A DNA stretch of 64,000 nt, taken from positions 5,976 through 69,975 of the forward strand of contig NZ_LGUR01000217.1 of the NCBI RefSeq assembly GCF_001270495.1, written 5' to 3'. This DNA comes from Streptomyces viridochromogenes (GTDB taxonomy: Bacteria > Actinomycetota > Actinomycetes > Streptomycetales > Streptomycetaceae). Of the stretch, positions 19,728 to 28,521 are shown one piece after another. Position 1 is the first letter of the stretch; every line of letters begins with the position of its first letter. A model generated the notes under the pieces. That model did not search any database and was not told where the DNA came from. It was given only the letters and a program-made list of their open reading frames with translations. The translations under genes were made by a program, and so were the position numbers.

Positions 19728-20633
19728 GTGTCCGTACGTGAATTGGTCGTCCTCGGAACAGCGAGCCAGGTCCCGACCCGGCACCGGAACCACAACGGGT
19801 ACCTGCTGCGGTGGGACGGGGAAGGCATCCTCTTCGATCCCGGCGAGGGCACGCAGCGGCAGATGCTGCGTGCCGGGGTCGCCGCGCACGACCTGAACCG
19901 GATCTGTGTCACCCACTTCCACGGGGACCACTCGCTCGGCCTCGCCGGTGTCATCCAGCGGATCAACCTCGACAAGGTCCCGCATCCCGTCACCGCCCAC
20001 TACCCGCGCTCCGGCCAGCGCTTCTTCGACCGGCTGCGGTACGCCACCGCCTACCGGGAGACCGTCGACCTCACGCAGGCGCCGGTCAGCGCGGACGGCG
20101 TCATCGCCGACACCGGGGGCTACACGCTGGAGGCCGCGCGGCTGTCGCACCCCGTCGAGTCGTACGGCTATCGCCTCGTCGAGCCCGACGGCCGCCGCAT
20201 GCTGCCCGAACGGCTCGCCGCGCACGGCATCAAGGGGCCGGACGTCGGGCGGCTCCAGCGTGAAGGGGTGCTCGGCGGGGTCTCGCTCGACGAGGTCAGC
20301 GAGGTCCGGCGCGGGCAGCGGTTCGCGTTCGTGATGGACACGCGGCTGTGCGACGGGGTGTACGCCCTCGCCGACGGCTGCGACATGCTCGTCATCGAGT
20401 CCACCTTCCTGGACGACGACGTCGAACTCGCTGTCGAGCACGGGCATCTGACGGCCGGTCAGGCCGCTCGGGTGGCGCTCGACTGCGGCGTACGGCATCT
20501 CGTGCTCACTCACTTCAGCCAGCGCTACTCCGAGCCGGACGAGTTCGAGCGGCAGGCGCGGGACGCCGGTTTCGACGGGGAGCTGACGGTGGCGCACGAC
20601 CTGCTGCGGGTGCCGCTGCCGAAACGTCGGTGA
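19728..20633 (+). CDS. rnz: Ribonuclease Z
   Basis: A 301-residue metallo-beta-lactamase-fold endonuclease for tRNA 3'-end maturation. The N-terminus is [20 protein letters not shown], close to the RNase Z start. The zinc motif is [11 protein letters not shown]; further His/Asp ligands sit in [21 protein letters not shown] and the C-terminal VLTHFSQRY. The length equals the short-form RNase Z. GTG at 19728 gives the conserved N-terminus. It lies between the HIT gene and the deaminase-family gene, with small gaps consistent with an operon. Confidence 0.9.
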   Translation: MSVRELVVLGTASQVPTRHRNHNGYLLRWDGEGILFDPGEGTQRQMLRAGVAAHDLNRICVTHFHGDHSLGLAGVIQRINLDKVPHPVTAHYPRSGQRFFDRLRYATAYRETVDLTQAPVSADGVIADTGGYTLEAARLSHPVESYGYRLVEPDGRRMLPERLAAHGIKGPDVGRLQREGVLGGVSLDEVSEVRRGQRFAFVMDTRLCDGVYALADGCDMLVIESTFLDDDVELAVEHGHLTAGQAARVALDCGVRHLVLTHFSQRYSEPDEFERQARDAGFDGELTVAHDLLRVPLPKRR

Positions 20634-20653
20634 CACCCTCGTACGATGCCTTG

Positions 20654-21646
20654 ATGCCCCTCCCCAAAGCAGAACTGCACCTCCACATCGAAGGCACCCT
20701 CGAACCGGAACTCGCCTTCGAACTCGCCGCACGGAACGGCGTCGAGCTGCCGTACGGCGACACCGACGCGCTCCGCAAGGCCTATCAGTTCGAGGACCTC
20801 CAGTCCTTTCTGAACCTGTACTACGAGCTCATGGCCGTCCTGCGCACCGAGCGGGACTTCGAGGACCTCGCGAACGCCTACCTCGCCCGCGCCGCCGCGC
20901 AGGGCGTGCGGCACGCGGAGATCTTCTTCGACCCGCAGGCGCACACCAAGCGCGGCCTTGAGCTGGGCACGGTCGTCGAGGGGCTGTGGCGGGCGCTGGG
21001 GAGCAGCGAGGCGAACCACGGTGTCTCCACCCGGCTCATCATGTGCTTCCTGCGCGACGACTCCGCCGAGTCGGCCATGGACACGCTCCGGGCCGCCGAG
21101 CCGTATCTCGACCGGATCACCGGCGTCGGCCTCGACTCGGCCGAGGTCGGCCACCCGCCGGTGAAGTTCCGGGAGGTCTACGAGGCCGCCGCCGCGCTCG
21201 GCCTGCGGCGGGTCGCGCACGCGGGCGAGGAGGGCCCGCCGGCCTACATCACCGAGGCCCTCGACATCCTCGGCGTCGAGCGCGTCGACCACGGGCTGCG
21301 GTGCATGGAGGACCCGGCGCTGGTCGAGCGGCTGGTGCGGGAGCGGGTGCCGCTGACGCTGTGCCCGCTGTCGAACGTACGGCTGCGGACCGTCGACGTC
21401 CTCGCCGACCACCCCCTGCCCGCCATGCTGGACGCCGGGCTGATGTGCACGGTCAACTCCGACGACCCGGCCTACTTCGGCGGGTACGCCGGCGACAACT
21501 TCGACGCCGTACGCCAGACCCTCGGCCTGACCGAGGACCGGCTGCGCGAGCTGGCCCGGAACTCCTTTGCGGCGTCCTTCCTGGAGGACGACGAGGAGAG
21601 GCGGGAGAGGTATCTCGCGGAGGTCGAGGCGTACGAGTTCCCGTAG
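20654..21646 (+). CDS. Adenosine deaminase superfamily enzyme, probably adenine deaminase type
   Basis: A 330-residue amidohydrolase (TIM barrel, mononuclear zinc). ATG at 20654 gives MPLPKAELHLHIEGTLEPEL; further upstream open frame overlaps rnz. Zinc/catalytic motifs are HLHIEG, HAGEEGPPAYI (His and catalytic Glu), RVDHGLRC and NSDDPAYFGG. The segments GLDSAEVGHPP, HAGEEGPP and DDPAYFGGY fit the bacterial subgroup that I recall as deaminating adenine (Pseudomonas Pa0148 type) rather than adenosine. Automated annotation would usually say adenosine deaminase. The physiological role is purine salvage to hypoxanthine or inosine. Confidence 0.88.
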   Translation: MPLPKAELHLHIEGTLEPELAFELAARNGVELPYGDTDALRKAYQFEDLQSFLNLYYELMAVLRTERDFEDLANAYLARAAAQGVRHAEIFFDPQAHTKRGLELGTVVEGLWRALGSSEANHGVSTRLIMCFLRDDSAESAMDTLRAAEPYLDRITGVGLDSAEVGHPPVKFREVYEAAAALGLRRVAHAGEEGPPAYITEALDILGVERVDHGLRCMEDPALVERLVRERVPLTLCPLSNVRLRTVDVLADHPLPAMLDAGLMCTVNSDDPAYFGGYAGDNFDAVRQTLGLTEDRLRELARNSFAASFLEDDEERRERYLAEVEAYEFP

Positions 21647-21683
21647 GGTCTGTCGTCAAGGGTGAGCGCCCCTTCGGGGCGCT

Positions 21684-22871
21684 TCAGGCCGCTGTCGCCT
21701 TGTCGTAGGCGGGTGCCTCCACCGGGATCTCCACCACCGGCAGCGTGCGCCTGCCCGCACCCAGCGCCACCACCGTCAGCGGTACGGCGATCACCAGCAG
21801 TCCGACCGCCAGTACCGCTCCCATCACCGGGAACCCCGCCTGCGTCGACAGCAGACTCCCGGTCAGCGGGCCCGCCGCCGTGCCCAGCGACGACGCCGAG
21901 CCGACGAGGACGGCCCAGCGGCCGCGTGTGTCGAGGGAGGCGGCGAGGCCGATCAGGTACGACAGGACGATCGGGTAGCAGGTGTTCCAGGCGATCTCGC
22001 CGGTCGCGAAGGTCGTCAGGTCGGTGGCGGACGCGCTGAGCGCGATGCACGCCGCGATGAGGGCCGTACCGGCGCCGATGGGCAGCGCCTTGCCGAGGCG
22101 TGGGCCGAGCGCGCCCGCCCCGGTCACGCCCAGCAGGCCCGCGCCGAGCCCCACGGCGAACACCGCGCCGACCGTGGTCTCGGTCAACTGCGCCTGCGTC
22201 AGGCCGATTCGGCCGCTGACGCCCCAGAGGGAGTTCTGGGCGAGCGACCAGCAGAGCATGCAGGCGGCGAGGGTCAGGCCGTGGCGCAGGTGGGGGAGGC
22301 CGGAGCCGTCCCAGCCGGGCTGGTGCGACCTGGCCGTGGCGGCCGGGAGTCGGCTCGTCAGCGGCCATATGGCGAGCGCGGCGAGCGCGATCGCGGCCAG
22401 CGGCTGGCCATGGCCCGGGCCGAGGTGCGGCACCGTCAGATAGACGGCGCCCGCGAGGGCGGAGACGCCGAGGAGGCCCGCTGTGGTGGCCCGGTGGGGG
22501 TCGCGCAGGGCGGCGATTCCGGTGGCGGCCACCGCAGTCGCCGTACCCGAGCCGAACCCGCCGACGAGCGCGCCGAGGACGACGGCCGGTACGGCGTGGG
22601 TGAGTGCGGCCCCGCCGTAGCCGACGACCGCGAGCAGGAGCCCGACGCGCGCCAGCCTCCGCGCCCCGATCCGTTCCACGCGGGAGGCCAGCAGGAAGCC
22701 CGCCGACGCCGAACTCAGCAGCAGCGCGCTGCCGACGGCACCCGCCTGGGTGGGGGTGAGCGGAAGCCCGGAGTCGAGTCTGCCGACGACCGTCGGCAGC
22801 AGATACGGAGCGAGGTACCCGGCCGTGAAAAGGGCGACGAGGGGCCAGGGGGTGGTGCGAGGGGCGAACAC
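21684..22871 (-). CDS. MFS transporter, 12-TM
   Basis: A 395-residue major facilitator with about 12 hydrophobic segments and the loop 2-3 region SRVERIGARRLARVGLL. GTG at 22871 (MFAPRTTPWPLVALF) is the first plausible start. It reads in the same direction as the IclR regulator 175 bp upstream, and faces away from kdgD-gudD. It might therefore be the sugar-acid permease of that module, but it does not look like the ~450-residue GudP-type glucarate transporters, so the substrate is open. An AT-rich patch on the minus strand around 22950-22965 may hold its promoter. Confidence 0.85.
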   Translation of the reverse strand: MFAPRTTPWPLVALFTAGYLAPYLLPTVVGRLDSGLPLTPTQAGAVGSALLLSSASAGFLLASRVERIGARRLARVGLLLAVVGYGGAALTHAVPAVVLGALVGGFGSGTATAVAATGIAALRDPHRATTAGLLGVSALAGAVYLTVPHLGPGHGQPLAAIALAALAIWPLTSRLPAATARSHQPGWDGSGLPHLRHGLTLAACMLCWSLAQNSLWGVSGRIGLTQAQLTETTVGAVFAVGLGAGLLGVTGAGALGPRLGKALPIGAGTALIAACIALSASATDLTTFATGEIAWNTCYPIVLSYLIGLAASLDTRGRWAVLVGSASSLGTAAGPLTGSLLSTQAGFPVMGAVLAVGLLVIAVPLTVVALGAGRRTLPVVEIPVEAPAYDKATAA

Positions 22872-23045
22872 GGGCGTTCCCAGGGCATGCGAAAGGACGG
22901 CTCAAGAGGGGGAGGGGCGCAGGCCGTCGACGGACAGGAACGCGCGGAGAATTTGTATCAAGCCGGGGGAGGGGCGAAGAAGTTCGGGGGGTGTGATCTG
23001 AGGCACGTTCTGTTTGGGGTGGGGCAACGGGGGTAGGAGGCGCCC

Positions 23046-23840
23046 TCACCTGCGCCAGTGCACCGACCCGGTGCCGCCGCCCCCGCCGGGAACCGTCGCC
23101 TCGATCTTCGCCCTGATCTCCCGCATCACCGCCACGATCCGCTCCTCGTGCCCCGCCGACAGCCGGGCCACCGGCACCGAGCAGCTGATCGCGTCCTGGG
23201 CCGGGACGTCGTAGCGCAGGGCGAAACCGAAGCCGACGATGCCGGGCACGCCCTCCTCGCGGTCGGTCGAATAGCCGCGCGCCCGCACTTCGGCGAGGTC
23301 GGCGGCGAGTGCCTCGCGGGTGGTGCGGGTGTGGGCGGTGAGGGCCTGGTACGGGCCCTCGGGGAGGTCGTCGTCGGGGCGTTCGGCGAGCAGGGCCTTG
23401 CCCAGGGCGCCCGCGTGCGCCGGGAGGCGCCGGCCCACCCGGCTGATCGTCCGCAGGTATTCGTGCGACTCGCGCGTCGCCAGATACGCCACGTCCCCGC
23501 CGTCCAGCCGCGCCATGTGGATCGTCTCGCCGAGCGCATCCGACGCCTCGTCGAGATACGGGCGTACGACCCGGACGCGCGGGTCGGAGTCGAGGTAGCT
23601 GGTGCCGGTGAGCAGGGCGTGGATGCCGATGCCGTAGAGGGAGCCGGTGACGTCCGTGCGGACCCAGCCGCGGGAGATCAGGGTCTGGAGCAGCGCGTAC
23701 ATGGAGCTGCGCGGCACGTCCAGGGCGTCGGCCAGCTCCTGGAGGCGTGCGGGGCGGTCGCCGCGCGCGGCGAGGAGTTCGAGCAACTCCACGGTGCGCG
23801 CCGCCGACTTCACTTCGCGGACCCCGCCTGTCTCTGACAT
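23046..23840 (-). CDS. IclR family transcriptional regulator
   Basis: A 264-residue IclR-type regulator. The N-terminal winged helix (TVELLELLAARGDRPARLQELADALDV, then RSSMYALLQTLISRGWV) is followed by the IclR effector domain (~80-255) with GETIHMARLDGGDVAYL and GVPGIVGFGFALRYDV. Low-complexity glycines (PGGGGGTG) end the protein. It is divergent from kdgD-gudD and probably controls them; IclR proteins of catabolic clusters bind the pathway substrate. Four 15-bp tandem repeats lie 22-81 bp upstream of its ATG, likely its own binding sites. Confidence 0.93.
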   Translation of the reverse strand: MSETGGVREVKSAARTVELLELLAARGDRPARLQELADALDVPRSSMYALLQTLISRGWVRTDVTGSLYGIGIHALLTGTSYLDSDPRVRVVRPYLDEASDALGETIHMARLDGGDVAYLATRESHEYLRTISRVGRRLPAHAGALGKALLAERPDDDLPEGPYQALTAHTRTTREALAADLAEVRARGYSTDREEGVPGIVGFGFALRYDVPAQDAISCSVPVARLSAGHEERIVAVMREIRAKIEATVPGGGGGTGSVHWRR

Positions 23841-23861
23841 GGGGCGATCGTAATCGGAGCC

Positions 23862-23921
23862 GATGGAAGCGCATCGGATGGGAGCGCATCGGATGGAAGC
23901 GCATCGGATGGAAGCGCATCG
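23862..23921. repeat. Four 15-bp tandem repeats (putative IclR operator)
   Basis: Four consecutive copies of GATGGAAGCGCATCG; the second has one change (GATGGGAGCGCATCG). Each copy is itself a small inverted repeat (GATG-6-CATC). The array ends 15 bp before the -35 box of the kdgD promoter, and covers the upstream region of iclR. Position and symmetry suggest cooperative binding sites for the neighbouring IclR regulator. Confidence 0.75.
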
Positions 23922-23936
23922 GACTGCACCGTGCCA

Positions 23937-23965
23937 TTGACGGTCGCGGTTCGCGTATCTAATCT
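23937..23965 (+). promoter_or_regulatory. Promoter of the kdgD-gudD operon
   Basis: TTGACG (23937-23942), 17-nt spacer, TAATCT (23960-23965): a near-consensus vegetative sigma-70 promoter for Streptomyces. Initiation near 23972 would give a leader of about 37 nt before the kdgD ATG. The upstream 15-bp repeats are in an activator-like position. Confidence 0.72.
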
Positions 23966-24008
23966 CCATTCTCATACGTGGATGACGTCTACGTGGGGAG
24001 ATGAGGAG

Positions 24009-24956
24009 ATGGCGAGGGTGAGCCTCGAAACGGATACGACCCGGCGCTTGCGGGAGGGCATGGCACAGGGCGTGCTGTCGTTCCCGCTCACGAGCTTCCA
24101 CGAGGACGGCACGCTGGACCCGGACGGCTTCCGCAGCCATGTCGCCGCCCAGCTCGCCACCGCCCCCGGCGCGGTCTTCCCCGCCTGCGGCACCGGTGAG
24201 TTCTTCTCGCTGGACGAGGACGAGTACCGGGTCGTCGTCACGGCCGCCGTCGAGGAGTCGGGCGGCCGGGTGCCGGTGGTGGCCGGCGTCGGGTACGGCT
24301 GGGCGCAGGCCGCGCGGTTCGCCCGGATCGCCGAGGAGGCCGGCGCCGACGCCCTCCTCGTCCTGCCGCACTACCTCGTCGCCGCCCCGCAGGACGGGCT
24401 GGTCGCCCAGCTGGAGCAGCTCGCGGCCCGGACCCGGCTGCCGCTCATCGCCTACCAGCGCGGCCAAGTCGCCTTCACCGCCGACTCGTTGAAGCGCATC
24501 GCGCGCATCCCCCACGTCATCGGACTCAAGGACGGCCACAGCGACCTCGACCGCCTCCAGCGCCTCACTCTCGCCGCCCCCGAGGGCTTCCTCTTCTTCA
24601 ACGGGGCCGCCACCGCCGAGCTCCAGGCCCGCGCGTACGCCACCGTCGGCGTCCCCGCCTACTCCTCCGCCGTCCACGCCTTCGCCCCCGAGATCGCGAA
24701 CGCCTTCTTCGCCGCTCTCCGGCGCGGCGACCACGGCACGGTCGACAAGCTGCTGCGCGACTTCTACGTCCCGCTCGTCGAGCTGCGCGACCGGGTGCCC
24801 GGATACGCCGTGTCCCTGGTGAAGGCGGCGGCCAGGCTGCGCGGCCGCCCCGTCGGCCCCGTCCGCGCCCCGCTCACCGACCCGTCGGCCGGAGACCTGG
24901 CCGACCTGCGCACCCTGCTCGCCGCCGGACTCGACCTCGTAGGAGCAGCGCTGTGA
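24009..24956 (+). CDS. kdgD: 5-dehydro-4-deoxyglucarate dehydratase
   Basis: A 315-residue DapA/NAL-superfamily enzyme converting 5-keto-4-deoxy-D-glucarate to 2-oxoglutarate semialdehyde plus CO2 and water. KdgD features include MAQGVLSFPLTSFHEDGTLD near the N-terminus, FPACGTGEFFSLDEDEY (the G[TS]GE/F phosphate-like pocket), LPLIAYQRGQ with the catalytic Tyr, and the Schiff-base Lys in VIGLKDGHSD. ATG at 24009 is chosen because GGGGAG lies 8 nt upstream; it leaves out spurious upstream codons over the promoter. It overlaps gudD by 4 bp (GTGA), so the pathway order (GudD then KdgD) is encoded as one coupled unit. Confidence 0.93.
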   Translation: MARVSLETDTTRRLREGMAQGVLSFPLTSFHEDGTLDPDGFRSHVAAQLATAPGAVFPACGTGEFFSLDEDEYRVVVTAAVEESGGRVPVVAGVGYGWAQAARFARIAEEAGADALLVLPHYLVAAPQDGLVAQLEQLAARTRLPLIAYQRGQVAFTADSLKRIARIPHVIGLKDGHSDLDRLQRLTLAAPEGFLFFNGAATAELQARAYATVGVPAYSSAVHAFAPEIANAFFAALRRGDHGTVDKLLRDFYVPLVELRDRVPGYAVSLVKAAARLRGRPVGPVRAPLTDPSAGDLADLRTLLAAGLDLVGAAL

Positions 24957-26242
24957 ACCTCACGATCACCGACGTCCGGCTCACACCCATCCTGGTCGCC
25001 GACCCGCCCCTGCTGAACACCCAGGGCGTCCACCAGCCGTACACGCCCCGCCTGATCGTGGAGGTCGTGACGGCCGACGGGATCGCGGGCGTCGGTGAGA
25101 CGTACGGCGACACCAAGTACCTGGAACTCGCCCGGCCGTTCGCCGACAAGCTGATCGGACGTCGAGTCAGTGATCTGAACGGCCTGTTCGTCGTCGCCGA
25201 CGAGGTGGCCGTCGATCAGTCCCGGGTACAGGGCCAGGTCGACGTCGGCGGGCTGCGCGGCGTCCAGACCGCCGACAAGCTGCGGCTGTCCGTCGTCTCC
25301 GGCTTCGAGGTCGCCTGCCTGGACGCCCTCGGCAAGGCGCTCGGGCTGCCCGTGCACGCGCTGCTCGGCGGCAAGGTGCGGGACGCGGTCGAGTACAGCG
25401 CGTATCTCTTCTACAAGTGGGCCGACCACCCGGACGGCGTGGCGGCCGAGAAGGACGACTGGGGTGCCGCCGTCGACCCGGCCGGGGTCGTCGAGCAGGC
25501 GCGGAAGTTCACCGAGCGGTACGGCTTCACCTCCTTCAAGCTCAAGGGCGGCGTCTTTCCGCCGGACGAGGAGATCGCGGCGATCCGGGCGCTCGCGGAG
25601 GCCTTCCCCGGGCACCCCCTGCGGCTCGACCCCAACGGGGCCTGGTCCGTGGAGACCTCGCTGAAGGTGGCGCGCGAACTCGGGGAGGTCCTGGAGTACC
25701 TGGAGGACCCGGCCCTCGGCACGGACGCCATGGCCGAGGTCGCCGCGCGGACCGGCGTGCCGCTGGCGACCAACATGTGCGTGACGACGTTCGCGGAGAT
25801 CAAGGAGGCGTTCACCCGGGACGCCGTGCAGGTCGTCCTCTCCGACCACCACTACTGGGGCGGGCTGCGCAACACCCAGCAGCTCGCGGCGATCTGCCGC
25901 ACCTTCGGCGTCGGGGTGTCCATGCACTCCAACACCCACCTGGGCATCTCCCTGGCCGCGATGACCCACGTGGCGTCCACCGTCCCGGACCTCCACCACG
26001 CCTGCGACTCCCACTACCCCTGGCAGTCCGAGGACGTCCTCACCGAGCGGCTCACCTTCGAGGGCGGCAAGGTCGCCGTGTCCGACGCGCCCGGCCTCGG
26101 CGTCGAGCTGGACCGCGACAGGCTGGCGGAGCTGCACCGGCGGTGGCTGGAAGACGACGGCTCGCTCCGGGACCGCGACGACGCGGCCGCGATGCGGGTC
26201 GCCGAACCCGGCTGGGTGACGCCCTCGGTGCCGCGCTGGTAG
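24953..26242 (+). CDS. gudD: Glucarate dehydratase (enolase superfamily)
   Basis: A 429-residue enolase-superfamily enzyme removing water from D-glucarate (and possibly L-idarate) to give 5-keto-4-deoxy-D-glucarate, the KdgD substrate. Visible features are the KxK base pair in SFKLKGGVF (~196-198), metal ligands in RLDPNGAW and LEYLEDPAL, ATNMCVTTF, and the glucarate-type HSNTHLGISLAAMTH with the catalytic His. N-terminal INTQGVHQPYTPR-like capping sequence is LLNTQGVHQPYTP. The GTG start overlaps the kdgD stop. The pair produces 2-oxoglutarate semialdehyde; the dehydrogenase completing the pathway is not in this window. Confidence 0.93.
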   Translation: MNLTITDVRLTPILVADPPLLNTQGVHQPYTPRLIVEVVTADGIAGVGETYGDTKYLELARPFADKLIGRRVSDLNGLFVVADEVAVDQSRVQGQVDVGGLRGVQTADKLRLSVVSGFEVACLDALGKALGLPVHALLGGKVRDAVEYSAYLFYKWADHPDGVAAEKDDWGAAVDPAGVVEQARKFTERYGFTSFKLKGGVFPPDEEIAAIRALAEAFPGHPLRLDPNGAWSVETSLKVARELGEVLEYLEDPALGTDAMAEVAARTGVPLATNMCVTTFAEIKEAFTRDAVQVVLSDHHYWGGLRNTQQLAAICRTFGVGVSMHSNTHLGISLAAMTHVASTVPDLHHACDSHYPWQSEDVLTERLTFEGGKVAVSDAPGLGVELDRDRLAELHRRWLEDDGSLRDRDDAAAMRVAEPGWVTPSVPRW

Positions 26243-26311
26243 GGGCCCTACGTCCGCCCGGCCGGGGAACCGGCGCGGAGGGCACGGGCGGGATCTCGGT
26301 GGCGTTGTCAG

Positions 26312-26348
26312 TGACGTGGTGCACACTGGCCAGATCAGCACCACGTCA
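26312..26348. promoter_or_regulatory. Perfect 11-bp inverted repeat upstream of the PfkB kinase
   Basis: TGACGTGGTGC (26312-26322) and GCACCACGTCA (26338-26348), perfectly complementary, spaced by 15 nt and ending 11 nt before the GTG start, next to the AGGGAG ribosome-binding site. It could be an operator for a dimeric regulator or an mRNA hairpin affecting translation; the sequence alone does not decide. Confidence 0.6.
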
Positions 26349-26359
26349 GGGAGCGCACC

Positions 26360-27532
26360 GTGACCACGCCCACCGGGCCCACCGCGCCCACCGGAAACGG
26401 AACGGCACCCTCGCCCCAGGGGCCGACGTCCAGGGCAGGGAAGCCGTACCGCCGGAGCCAGGTCGACCCCCTCGTCGGCCTGCGCACACCCGCCGACCCG
26501 CCCTGGGACGTGTACCTCACGGGCCCGGTCTTCCTCGACATCATCTTCACCGGCCTCGACTCCGCCCCGGTGCGCGGCACCGAGTCGTGGGCGCGCGGGA
26601 TGGGATCGAGCCCCGGCGGTGTGGCGAACATGGCGACGGCCCTGGCCCGCCTCGGCCTGAAGACGTCGCTCGCGGCGGCCTTCGGCGACGACCACTACGG
26701 CGAGTACTGCTGGGACGCGCTGGAGCACGGCGAGGGCATCGACCTCTCGCCGTCACGCACCGTGCCCGGCTGGCACTCGCCGGTGACGGTCTCGATGGCG
26801 TACGAGGGGGAGCGCACGATGGTCTCCCACGGCCACGAGCCGCCCCCGGAGGAGCCCGCCCCGGACTGCCCCCCGAGCGCCCGCGCCGCGGTCGCCTCCC
26901 TCGTCCCGGGCCTGCGGGCGCCCTGGATCGCGCAGGCCGCGAGCAAGGGCGCGCGGATCTTCGCCGACGTCGGCTGGGACGACACGGGGGCGTGGGACCT
27001 GGCGGGGCTGGCCGACCTGGAGCACTGCGAGGCGTTCCTGCCGAACGCCGAGGAGGCGATGCGGTACACGGGCGCCGAAAGCCCGCGCGAGGCGGCCCAC
27101 GCACTCACCGAGCACGTCCCCGTCGCGGTGGTCACCCTCGGTGCGGAGGGCGCGTACGCGGTGGACGGCCGGACCGGGGAGACGGCCGTGGTCCCCGCGA
27201 TCGCCGTGGAGGCCCTGGACCCGACAGGCGCCGGCGACGTCTTCGTGGCCGGCTTCGTCACCGGCACCCTGGCCGACTGGCCCCTGGCCGACCGCCTCGC
27301 CTTCGCCGGCCTCACGGCCGCCCTCTCCGTCCAGGAGTTCGGCGGTTCACTCTCCGCCCCCGGCTGGGCCGAGATCGGCGCGTGGTGGCGCAAGGTCCAG
27401 TCCCTCGACCGGCAGGATCCCGAGGCCCTGCGCCGGTACGCGTTCCTGGCGGACCTGGTGCCGGAGGACGAGGGGAGACCGTGGCCGCTGCGGCGGGCGG
27501 TGCCGACGATCGGGTTCAGACGGTCGGCGTGA
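26360..27532 (+). CDS. PfkB family carbohydrate kinase
   Basis: A 390-residue ribokinase/PfkB-family sugar kinase. The family's first signature (GSSPGGVANMATALARLGLKT) and the anion-hole/catalytic signature DPTGAGDVFVAGFVTG (~288) with the catalytic Asp are intact. An N-terminal extension of ~50 Pro/Thr-rich residues precedes the core (WDVYLTGPVFLDIIFTGL). The start is GTG 26360 with AGGGAG upstream. It lies 117 bp after gudD on the same strand, with its own inverted repeat. Glucarate breakdown via KdgD needs no kinase, so it may act on a related sugar or sugar acid. Confidence 0.88.
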   Translation: MTTPTGPTAPTGNGTAPSPQGPTSRAGKPYRRSQVDPLVGLRTPADPPWDVYLTGPVFLDIIFTGLDSAPVRGTESWARGMGSSPGGVANMATALARLGLKTSLAAAFGDDHYGEYCWDALEHGEGIDLSPSRTVPGWHSPVTVSMAYEGERTMVSHGHEPPPEEPAPDCPPSARAAVASLVPGLRAPWIAQAASKGARIFADVGWDDTGAWDLAGLADLEHCEAFLPNAEEAMRYTGAESPREAAHALTEHVPVAVVTLGAEGAYAVDGRTGETAVVPAIAVEALDPTGAGDVFVAGFVTGTLADWPLADRLAFAGLTAALSVQEFGGSLSAPGWAEIGAWWRKVQSLDRQDPEALRRYAFLADLVPEDEGRPWPLRRAVPTIGFRRSA

Positions 27533-27598
27533 CCACCGGGCCGACGCCGCGCTACCGGGTTCAGCTGCGGGGTCAGCTCCGGCGTTCGGCTCTGGTGT

Positions 27599-28399
27599 TC
27601 AGCTCGGGGTCGCCGGGGTCAGGACCACGAAGTCCGCGTTCGCCGGGTCCACGCACACGGCCAGGCGGCCGACGCCCTCCGCGTCCTCCGGACCCATCTG
27701 CACACTGCCGCCGTTCTCGGTGACCTTCGCGACCGCGGCGTCGCAGTCGGTGACGTTGAAGACCGGGTGCCAGTACGGCCGCCCGTTCGCCAGCGCGAGG
27801 TTCTCCGCCGGGAGTTCCATCAGGCCGCCCTGCATACGCTCCTCGGGCAGCCCGGCCGGGGTGATCAGGGTGTACGTGCCCCCGCCGCCCGGCAACGGCA
27901 TATCGCTGAACTGCCAGCCGAAGACACCGCCGTAGAACTCCCGCGCGCCCGCGGCGTCGCTCGTGTACAACTCGGTCCACGACAGCGAGCCCGGCTCGTC
28001 CGCCAGCTCGAAGCCCGAGTTCTTCCCCGGCTGCCAGACGGCGAACTGGCCGCCCAGCGGATCGTTGAACTGCGCCATCCGCCCCCAGTCGTCGAGGTCC
28101 CGCGGCGCCACCCGCACCGTGCCGCCCGCGCGCTCCACGGCCTGGGTCGTCGTGTCCGCGTCGTCGACGGTGTAGTAGATCATCCAGGCCGAGCGCGCCC
28201 CCTCCTCGGTGAGCTTGCCGATCCCGGCGACGGTCCTGCCGTCCTTCTTGAACATCCCGCCCTCGAAGTCCTCCGTCTCGCCCATGGACTCGTACTCCCA
28301 GCCGAGCACCGCACCGTAGAAGGCCGCGGCGGCGCGGACGTCGGGGGCGCCGAGGTCGAGCCAACAGGGGGAGCCGGGAGCGAGGTCAGTGGTGATCAT
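27599..28399 (-). CDS. Two-domain VOC (glyoxalase/bleomycin-resistance fold) protein
   Basis: A 266-residue protein with two vicinal-oxygen-chelate modules: ~8-125 (SPCWLDLGAPDVRAAAAFYG, VGAVLGWEYE-like) and ~135-260 (GSLSWTELYTSDAAGAREFYG). Each has the FYGxVxGW segment typical of Streptomyces VOC proteins, often called hydroxylases or glyoxalases. The metal-binding His/Glu set is poorly conserved, so enzyme activity is unproven. It converges with the PfkB kinase and is divergent from the NTF2-fold gene, with a 122-bp intergenic region. Confidence 0.88.
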   Translation of the reverse strand: MITTDLAPGSPCWLDLGAPDVRAAAAFYGAVLGWEYESMGETEDFEGGMFKKDGRTVAGIGKLTEEGARSAWMIYYTVDDADTTTQAVERAGGTVRVAPRDLDDWGRMAQFNDPLGGQFAVWQPGKNSGFELADEPGSLSWTELYTSDAAGAREFYGGVFGWQFSDMPLPGGGGTYTLITPAGLPEERMQGGLMELPAENLALANGRPYWHPVFNVTDCDAAVAKVTENGGSVQMGPEDAEGVGRLAVCVDPANADFVVLTPATPS

Positions 28400-28521
28400 G
28401 GCGATTCCCTTCGCAGATCCTCTCTGCCCTCAGCCTGACACCCGGCACTGACACTCGCCCGTCGGACGCACTCCGGGCGCTCCCGGGCGCCGCGCGGGCC
28501 GTCTCTGGTTACCATCCGGCC

